A DNA stretch of 64,000 bases from Alviniconcha marisindica. Lineage: Eukaryota > Mollusca > Gastropoda > Provannidae. Below the pieces are notes generated by a model. It saw only the letters and a program-made list of their open reading frames with translations, did no database searches and was not told the origin of the DNA. The position numbers were made by a program, and so were the translations under genes. The stretch spans positions 348,501 through 412,500 of the forward strand of contig JABMCL010000658.1 of the NCBI GenBank assembly GCA_018857735.1, read 5' to 3'. Of the stretch, positions 38,601 to 49,305 are shown in pieces. Every line of letters starts with the position of its first letter. Positions within the stretch are counted from its first letter, which is position 1.

Positions 38601-41600
38601 CATGCTGTGTGGCCATTCTTGCTGCATACACCTACATATATCTGTCTGTACGCCTTGAGCCGTGTAAACTGTATGTTGTAGACACTGAATTAACGACAGA
38701 TGAATGAGCTCTATTTGATTTAATGATGGCTTTGATTTAATGTTTCAGTGGAGTTTTATGTACAGACAGTACATGTTCAACTGAGTGATTTTTATGTTTA
38801 TTTCTCTGTATTTGTGATATTGTAGAGCGCCGTAAGCTCTTGATTTTTTCACAGGGTATAGAACTATATAAGAGTTATTATTATTACACACACACACACA
38901 CACACACCACAGACTGCATCCACGTCTCCACTTACAGAATGCTAGCTTTAACATGGGGGCAGCTTGGACTTACTTTCTTGACAAAGGAAAGCATGGCTTG
39001 TCGGAAGGCAGGCGACTGGTTGTTGAGATTGTAGGTGATAAAGTGTCGCAGGTGACGGAACTCCACGTCACTGATTGCCTCTGCAGTGCGCTTGTTCTCG
39101 CACAGCAAGGCAAAGGCGTCCAGACGAACCTGCGACGTCATAGCAATCAGCTCAGCAACAGGCACTGCCTGCAAGAACGACAACTGACCAACGCAGCAAC
39201 GAATGGGGTGAATTTTTACCAGTTACCAGACCCAACAGCTCACAGTGCCTGCTCAGGACTTCTTAGAGGATGAAAAATGCTCATCACTGTGAAAACAGAA
39301 ATGGTTCTGTCATCATGGCAGGCATCTCCTAACAACGTTCACGCTGCACTTCTGTCATCAGACATATCTGGAGCCACTACACAGAGAGACAGATGGACAG
39401 ACAGACAGAGGCAAGCAGGGACAGATACAGACAGACAGAAGGGCACACAGAAGCAGACAGATAACTGAAGAGACAAGTCCGCAGGCAGATCGATGGATAG
39501 ACAGGTTAACACATGGGTGGACAGACAGACAGACAGCACGGACAGACAGAAGAGTACACAGAGGCAGACAGATGAGTGGAAAGACAGACACAGACAAGCT
39601 GCAGGTAGATGGATGGACTGACAAACACATGGGTGGACAGACGACAGACAGACGGGCATACAGAGGCAGACAGATGACTGAAGAGACAGACAGGTCTGCA
39701 GGCAGACAGATGGACTGACAGACAAACATATGGGTGGACAGACAGGGCATGGACAGACAGACGAGTGAAAAGACAGACACAGACAAGTCTGCAGGCAGAT
39801 AGATGGACCGACAGAAAGACAAACATACGGGTGGATGGACTGACAGACGGACAAGCAAACTGCAGGCAGACCGATACAGTTACAGACACAGACCTGTTGC
39901 TCGGGGCTACTGAGAGCGCTGAGGATCTTTGTCCAGATGGGCGCCGAGCCGTCCTGCATGTGCAACGTCTCTGACATCAGTCCCCAGGCCCGCGCTCGTC
40001 TTAGGCACACAATCATGGCACCGAGCTGTTCATCCCCTGTAGAAAGGAAAAGCCAGGACTTACATTATGGATGTCTCAGGGACACAATCATGGCGCCGAG
40101 CTGTTCATCCCCTGTAGAAAGGAAAAGCCAGGACTTGCATTATGTATGTCTCAGGTACACAATCATGGCGCCAAGCTGTTTGTCCCCTGCAGAAAGGAAA
40201 AGCCAAACTTGCCTGTTTCTTTGAAAGAGGAGAGTCTGTTCAGCATGTATTCCAGCACTGTCTTGTCTTTCTTCATGATCTTAGGCAAGATGTACTGAAA
40301 CAGAGGGAAACATAATTTTGGATGTATTCAGTTTTTCAGCTTTCGAACAGTGGGCCCCGTTTTTAAACTAGCGGTGTGTGTTTTTTAGTTAAGAAAAACA
40401 CATATCATATACATGAGCATGCACACATCTACACACATGCAAATACACATGCACACATGCATAGACACACATGTGAGCATACACAAACACACGTAAGCAG
40501 AGACACATACATACACAAACACTGCATGCGTGCACACACATGCTCACATACACATACACACGCACGCACACACACACATGTGCATGCACACACACAAGCG
40601 TACACCTCATCTTACCTCAATGATGTGCTGCTTGAGTTTCTTGTCCGAGGCGCAGAGCTGTGCAATGACAGGATCCACCCACACAGACAGCCAGCCTCTC
40701 TCACTCTCCTCCTTGTCTCCTCCTCTCTCCTTCTCCTGCCCCATCAGCACCTCGTACAGCTCGCTGGCCTGAACGCAAGGGGGCGAAGGGACATAAATAT
40801 ACACCGTTTTCATCAGGCTGTGCTGTGCTTCCTCCCCTCTGTCCCCCCCCCCCCGTGCCCTCTTGACTCAGCACACCATACAGCTCACTGGCTTGAAAAC
40901 AAGTGGACAAAGGGGCATAAATATACTGTTCTCCTCACCAGGTTGTACTATCCCACCCCCACCCACCCCCCATCACATACACTGTCCGGCATTACAGTCC
41001 CTCCACCCACCTGCCTATCTCTTTATGCATCAGCACTTTATCCAGAGAGTAGGCAAACTTTCAGCGGACGACTGTCAGTCAAGCTTACAAAGAAAACTGA
41101 ATTCACCAAGTCACACATGCGACTTTGCAGCCGTAAGCACATTTGCAGCCACCATGGAGAGGAAGACCCCACCCACCCCTCCCCCTCCCTTCACTCACGT
41201 GACACGCCACGCCCTGGTCGGCCATCTGAGCCAGGAGGGTGGCGGGGAAGCGGGGGTGGCGGAGGAGGATGGGTTTGGCCCCCAGGCAGCGGGCCAGGCT
41301 GGTGAGGGCGGAGAACTTGCTGTGGTTGCTCCAGTCCATCCTCAGCACGTGCTGCAGCACCGACAGCAGGAAGGGGTCCGAGCCAGTATCGTCTGCAAGT
41401 GAGCCAACCATACCGTTGTTTTAGTGGGAATCATGCAGAGCATGTGTAAAAATTTTTTTTTTGCTGGCGTGCATTCATAATAATAGTTCATACAGGCAGC
41501 CCCACCACACACACATACATACAACACACGCACGCACACACACACACCACGCCTGCGTTGCACACACAAATACATGAACACAAACATGCACACACACACA

Positions 41601-42228
41601 TGCATGCAGGTACATACACACATGTATACCTGCATGTATGTACACACACACACATACGCATGCATGCATGCATACATGCGTGCACATGCACCCCCCCACA
41701 CACACACACACACATACTCAATCAGTTTTAAACAAACTAGACCATAAATTGACTGAAAAACTGCTGTGAGCCTATTCGCTTGTTCAAGTCTGATTGTTCT
41801 GATCCTTCAATAAGGTTCTCCCTGAAGGGGGTTTTGCAGGACCAAAACAGCCATACATGCATGCACTAAATGTGTTCTCCTTTAAGTTTTTTTTGACTGG
41901 ACCTGAACAGCTGAACAATGCACTCATTCAAAACAAACACTTCTCTACTCACCACACTGAGAAGCAATGACATGCAGCTTGAGGCAGTTGTCAAAGATTA
42001 TCCTGGAGTTCTGTCGCATCACCTGGCAAAACACAAGGGAAACAAAACTCAGAAGGGAAAAACAAAAAACAAATTCCAGTGCGGTTTCGCACAAGGGTTG
42101 GACGCTGGTGAGAAGTGCAGTTACAAGAAAATCTAAAGTGTGTAACTTAAGTTAAGAAAATCCAGAGAGTATAACTTAAGTTAAGAAAATCTAGAGGTGT
42201 GTAACTTAAGTTTTGTNCATGGTCAGTA

Positions 42229-42264
<36 letters not shown>

Positions 42265-45200
42265 TTGTGTTTGTTGTGTTGTGTGTGTATGTGTGTGGTG
42301 TGTGTGTGTGTGTGTGTCATGTGGTGTGGTGTCATGTGTGTGTGTGTGTGTGTGTGTATGTGTGTGTGTGTGTGTTCATGTGTGTGTGTGTGTGTGTGTG
42401 TGTGTATGAGTAAACAGGTCTGTGTATTGCACTACACCATATGTGACTGCACCACACTGTAAATGCGAGTGTACTCACATCCAGCTGGTCTTGCCAGTGT
42501 GTCCAGACAAAGTTCAAGAGGTGCTGGATGGTCTCCCCATCTCCCCTAAGTCTGCGCCCCAACCTCGGTGATGCTGCCGCCTCCTTCAGACAGCTCCTGG
42601 TGACAAGCAGCAGGATTAGGAGGATCAGCTCACGATAGACCGAGACCGAGAAATGAACAAACAGCACGCCCAGCTTTCACTCACACACAGACAGGAGAAG
42701 ACAGGCACAGGCAGACGGTAAAACTCGCCTCCTTCAGACAGCTCCTGGTGACAAGCAGCAGGATTAGGAGGATCAGCTCACGATAGACCGAGACCGAGAA
42801 ATGAACAAACAGCACGCCCAGCTTTCACTCACACACAGACAGGAGAAGACAGGCACAGGCAGACGGTAAAACTCGCCTCCTTCAGACAGCTCCTGGTGAC
42901 AAGCAGCAGGATTAAGGATCAGCTCACGATAGACCGAGACCGAGAAATGAACAAACAGCACGCCCAGCTTTCACTCAACACAGACAGGAGAAGACAGGCA
43001 AGGCAGACGTAAAACTGCCTCCTTCAGACAGCTCCTGGTGACAAGCAGCAGATTAGAGGATCAGCTCGGATAGACCGAGACAGAGAAATGAACAAACGCA
43101 CGCCCAGCTTTCACACACACACAGACAGGAAAAAGACAGGCACAGGCAGACGGTAAAACTGCCTCCTTCAGACAGCTCCTGGTGACAAGCAGCAGGATTA
43201 TGAGGATCAGCTCGGGATAGACCGAGGCAGAGAAATGAACAAACAGCACGCCCAGCTTTCACTCATGCACAGACAGGAGAGAAGACAGGCCCAGGCAGAT
43301 GGTAAAAATTGCATGCTGCCTTGAACTTTTGTACACACAGGCTGATGAACACACCACAAACATACATGCATGCATGCTTATGCGCAGACACCCAGCCACA
43401 CATACATCAGGCTATGCACACACACACTGACAGAGGAACGCACCCCCCCCCCCTTCCCCCCCCATCTCAAACATTTTGCAAACACACATGTGCATCTGAG
43501 GGCACAAACATATACAGATGTTGATGCACAGATACACCCACATCCACCGACAAGCTTATGCACAGACAGACCACCACCCCCCAAAAAAAAACTCCACCTT
43601 AACACACATGCATACACTTGTCCACCCAAATCCACCTTCACACACACACTTGTCCACACACACACACATATGCATGCCCCCTACCCCCCTCCATACACAC
43701 ACACAAACACACACATGCATGCACACATATTAACATGCACCCCCCCCCCCACCACACACACACACACACACTAACAAACACACATGCCTGCACACGCATA
43801 TTAAGTAGAGTCACCTGTACCTACACACGAACTGTCTCTTACATCATTCTTGTGGTCCACAGTGTAACAGTCTTGACGCACTGCACCCTGCTGGCGGTGG
43901 TCTGGCACCTCTCATCCAGATACAGCAGCTTCCCAAGCAAAGCCTCACACACCAAACCACACTCCTTTCCATCTGCTGCCATGGCGGCGGCGACGCCCCT
44001 GTTGGTGGAGTCACCCATCTCTGAGGCCGCAACCTCCTCAGGAACGCCACCAGCCTCCTTGGTCGCCGTTTCCATGGTGATGGTGCTGGTGTCCAGCATT
44101 GACAGCATGCCCCACAGGAGGGCCAGCGCGGTCATCGGGGAGAGGGAGGACAGGAGAAGCTGCTGCAAGCCGACCTCCCGCAGCCACGGCGGAACAGCCA
44201 GGGGTTGGCCTCCAAGCTCCAGTGTGTTCGTGACCATCTGAATGCAAGCCAGCCAACCACAAATGCCACGTTTTAAAAACAACAACTATGTCAATGTTTC
44301 ACATCCACCTTCGGAAACTCAGGTGGATGTGCTTCCTAGGACATGCCGGAGTGAAGGGAGAAGGGATTGGTTACAACATGGCTGGTGCCACATAAAAATG
44401 CTTCCATCTTGGTGTACATTCTGCGCTTACTATACAACCCTGTACCAGTTTACAGTGCTATTGGAAGCCACATTATACATTCGTCTACATGAGTATTTGG
44501 TGCACACTGGGTTATTTAGCTGCTTCCATAATCCACCAAACTCTGACAGGGACTACAGGATCCTCAACGTACATAAAAGGATGTGATGTTCTTGCATGCG
44601 AATACACCTGGGGGACCATCAGTTTACAGTCTCATCCAAAGAACTTTTGTTGACTCTGCACGTAGTTTTGACTCTAAAATCGTCAGCATGGGCGCAAAGC
44701 CTAGCAGGTGTGTGCCTGTCTAAGCTTACACACGCATCAGTACAACAAAAAAGTGAGGTTCCCTTCCTTACCTGTGGGACAGTGACAGGTGCAGCAATCT
44801 GCAGCAGCAGCATGAGGTGGATGGCACAGCCGCAGCACAAAGTGAGGTTCCCTTACTTACCTGTGGGACAGTGACAGGTGCAGCAGCATGAGGTGGATGG
44901 CACAGCCGCAGCACAAAGTGAGGTTCCCTTACTTACCTGTGGGACAGTGACAGGTGCAGCAATCTGCAGCAGCAGCATGAGGTGGATGGCACAGCAGCAG
45001 CGGCAGTCCATCATCATCTGCTCTGTAATACGCAATAACAACAACAATAATAACCATACTTGAATATTCAATAATTATGATATTTTAAGTACCTCATCTC
45101 AGGATGAGTCCAAAAGGTGACAGAAGGGTCTGGGCTGTGAATCGTCCAACAGCTGCAGCAGTAGCAATAATTGGATTTTAACGTCCTGTCGATCAGAAAG

Positions 45201-46727
45201 GATAATCTCAAGACAACCAAACTCCATCCCACACAAATTTCAAAACTCTTCTCGTATGCGTATAAACCCTTTCTAAAGTCAATCCACAAAACCAATCCTT
45301 ACACAAACATAAAAAAAAATATATATAAAAAATACACGCTCGATCAAACACAAATTTTCAAAGTTAGTGCCTTCAATATTACCCCTGTAAAAACAGCACA
45401 TTAGACTAGGACATGCTGGTATCTGTGACCGTTCTGTCTAATTTCTTGATACCAGATTAAGGAAAAATACAAAAAAGGAATGGACAGCAACAATGGCAAT
45501 TCAGAAAGGTGTCCCAAAACCATCAAGTATTCTACCCTTCCATCACACCTACCCTCTCTCATAATCTGAAGGTCCGTCTGCATGATGCTCGCAAGCGCCG
45601 ACTGGGACAGGTGCTGCAGGTGCTGTGGCTCCCGGAGCAGGTGCCGCTGAGTCAGGCGGTTCAGCACCTGCATGGTGACGTGGCAGTCATGCATCAGGCT
45701 GTTCACCTGCACAGCTGACTGCCCGCCTCGTCTGTGAATTAAATCAAGCATGACCGTGTAAATGTCTGTAAGAGATATTCATGTCAGAGAAGACATGGCA
45801 TGGTTAGTTCAGTTCAATGTTGCTCTACGTCCACAGAGACTGAACAGACTATTAAGGATGGGAAGCCAAGGATGGCCACCTCGACTTTCACACAGCTCCA
45901 GAGCTATGTGGCATGGTTAGTCGCTAAGGTGCTTAATATGTGAAGCCCGGCCAGCCACATTAGAATAATACTAAATACTCATCACACAGCGAGTGAAAAG
46001 GCTGAACTGCTTTTCACATGCACCACTTTTCACATCTGATGAAAACTGAGAGAATAAAAGGTAGAATAAACAGAGAACGCAGAAAATGGGAACACCACAT
46101 TTTCTGTCAGCAGGCAAAGCACATAAGGCTATATATTCTGAGCTGCAAAAACAAGCACTTGTGAGACCATACAAATAAATGATTTCCTTGTAACAGTCAA
46201 AGCAATTATTAAAAGAACTACAATAAAATAAAAAACAGTGCTTTGCACATATTTTGCTCACTCTTTGTTGTGCAAAATATTCTACGCAACTTTACTTTAT
46301 TCAGTAATTTAGAGGAACGACCATTTGTAAAGATGGAAGCAAAGATGCTATATATTTTGGTCATTTGTAAAGATGGAAGCAAAGATGCTATATATTTTTT
46401 TATGCTAAGACTATACCAAACTAAGAGGAAAGTGAGTTATTCACCAATGGCACACAGTAAGCCATTTCAACACCTGCTCATCAAACTGCGCCTGTTCGCA
46501 ATAACAATGAATGAATGATGGAGGAAGGACATGCAAGTGTTGCCATCAATGTCAGTTTAGAACCTGAGTTGCTCAGTATTTACCTGAAGAGATGGAAGAA
46601 ATAGGTCTGGGATCTGGCCAGAAACAGCAGAGCTGTTGAGTAAAGAACACAAAGTAAAAAAACACAGAAAAGCAACATTATTTCTAGAAAATAAATGTTT
46701 AGGATGAACCTCCCCAACTCTGTGTGT

Positions 46728-46772
<45 letters not shown>

Positions 46773-47792
46773 ATGTGAATAAGTGTGGGCATGCACGTTA
46801 TGTTTGTGTATACATGTGTGTGTAGATTTGCATGTGTGTTGCATGTAGTGTGTACTGATATGCACATGTGTGTGTAATACTATGTGTGTATGTGAGAGAG
46901 AGAGAGAGAGAGGGGGTGTTTACAGTATCCTTCTCAAGTCATCCTATCCCATTCCAACCATTTCCCCGATCCCCAAACCCTCAACACACCAGGCCCATCA
47001 ACATATATTTTGGTCAATGAATTTCAATAATCATGCACTCTGTCAAATATTTCTCTGAATAATGAACCGCTATTTTGTTACAGTAATACCCAAGTTTCCC
47101 ATTCTCCAGAACATGCTAAATTGCAGAACAGGTACCGGTAGTACAGTACCTGATGATGATACCGCTGTTACACAAGCCTCTCCTGAAAGAACAAAACCAA
47201 ACCATGGATGAAGACTGGAAAGATGAAAACAGAATAAAGAAGTGAATGAACAAGTAAGATAAACACCTACCTCAAACAGTAAAACTAAAAGCAAACTGTT
47301 TGCCTTAGTGATGGCAAAGAGCCTTTGATAAAGCACACATCAATCTAAATCAACGCACATGTATATATATAATACTGCCACACACTGATGAGTTCGATCA
47401 AAGCCCATAAATATATCCACCCCCATTCCCCTCTGTCTCATATCATGTTTGATGTCCAAACTTCATTAATTCCATGCGTGTACTGGTGTGTCATAGCTTA
47501 GAAATTTGTCCATGTATAATTAGATCTAGAACAGTCCCTTGTTCGGGCCATACATGCTTATCTATTACTCTTATAAGTAATTTTATCTTATATAATGTTC
47601 TAAGCTCACTGGATCTGGTCTCACTCACTGATGTGAAAAAACAGTATTTATTAAACTAAACATTTAATAATAATTAACTCTTGTTTGAAGCATCCAACAG
47701 CATTAATAAGCCAACTGATAAAAATATGTTTTGGCAATAGTCCATCATTTTCTGTGTCAGTCTGGCCACTTTTAGCTTTTACTGTTGTGGTT

Positions 47793-47823
<31 letters not shown>

Positions 47824-49045
47824 CTTGCTTTAAATCTGTTTAGCTAAATTATGCACTTTGAACCTTATCCCACTCTCTTACTTACATACACACATATGAC
47901 AACACAGACCTGGTCATTTTGTTTTGTTTGTTTGATTAGAACTCCATCTTTCACCGACTTCAACTTTGTCCATGTGATAATCTGGTATCTCATTTCACTA
48001 TTGCAAACGTGTATGTTATTAAAAAATGTAATGTACCATCTCACATTTATAGGTTACACTTACATTAAGAGCACAGTGCTTTTATCTTCCCTATACTTGC
48101 CATTTGTTAAATTTATGTTTACGATACATGTGAATAAACCTTGCCTAAAGCAAATAGTAATCAGCACAATAACTGCTCAGAGGAAGTCAAGACACACGCA
48201 GACTACACACCCACAGCAAAGTTGTCCATGAGAGCCGCCAGCATGTCCACCACGTGCCGCACAGACTCCTGACGGGAAACGTCCCCAACAGTGGCTGTCG
48301 TTGTTTCACATGATTCTTGCACCCTTTCACACAGCAACTGCTGCGCAATTTCTTTTTCATCTGGGGCGAGCCCTTGGAAATAGCTGCAAGAAAGACATGA
48401 CTGAAAGATTAATTATTCCCACAGTCCAGTCACACACATACAAGTTACAAGTATATAACACGCACCCACACATACAAAACACACTCACACACATACACAC
48501 ACACAGAGAACACGCACACACACACAACACACACACACAGACAACATGCACACACACACACATACCATCTACATACACATACACACACAATATTTATAGT
48601 ATGTTTTATGGCAGACCACGTACTTTTTGTAATGGATTAATAAAGTTTTGTATTAAAAAAGAAGAGTCCTTTGACCCTTTGTTTTGCAAAATGATTTGCA
48701 CCATATAACTTACTATAAGACTAAGAGCTATCCATTATTATCATTATCACTAACATTGTAGCAAGCAATCCCACCGGCATTGTATTCACGTGTAAAAAAC
48801 GAATGATGTCTGGCACGCGAAATAACAGAAAGGATGGATGAACTGGTACCTAGACAGCACTTTTTTGGCAGCATTTTTGTTGCCAATGCTCAGATACAAA
48901 GGCACAAGAAGCTTGAGGAGGAGGTCCACATCAGGCAGGCACTTAGACTGCAAAACCTACACAACGAAAAACACAGCAATTTTTCAGTTGCAACTGACAC
49001 TGCTCACAAATGTAAATGACAAAATAATACACTATACTGGAAAGG

Positions 49046-49110
<65 letters not shown>

Positions 49111-49265
49111 ATTGATTGATTTGATTGAACTTTATTTCTCAACGGTGAAGATATTAGCACAAAGGCTGACTCACATATATCTGCCGTTGCTACAGTACTA
49201 CTAATAACCAAGACATTCACAGTTAAATATTATTACAGAAGGCTATAGACAAATACAGCATCAGT

Positions 49266-49305
<40 letters not shown>

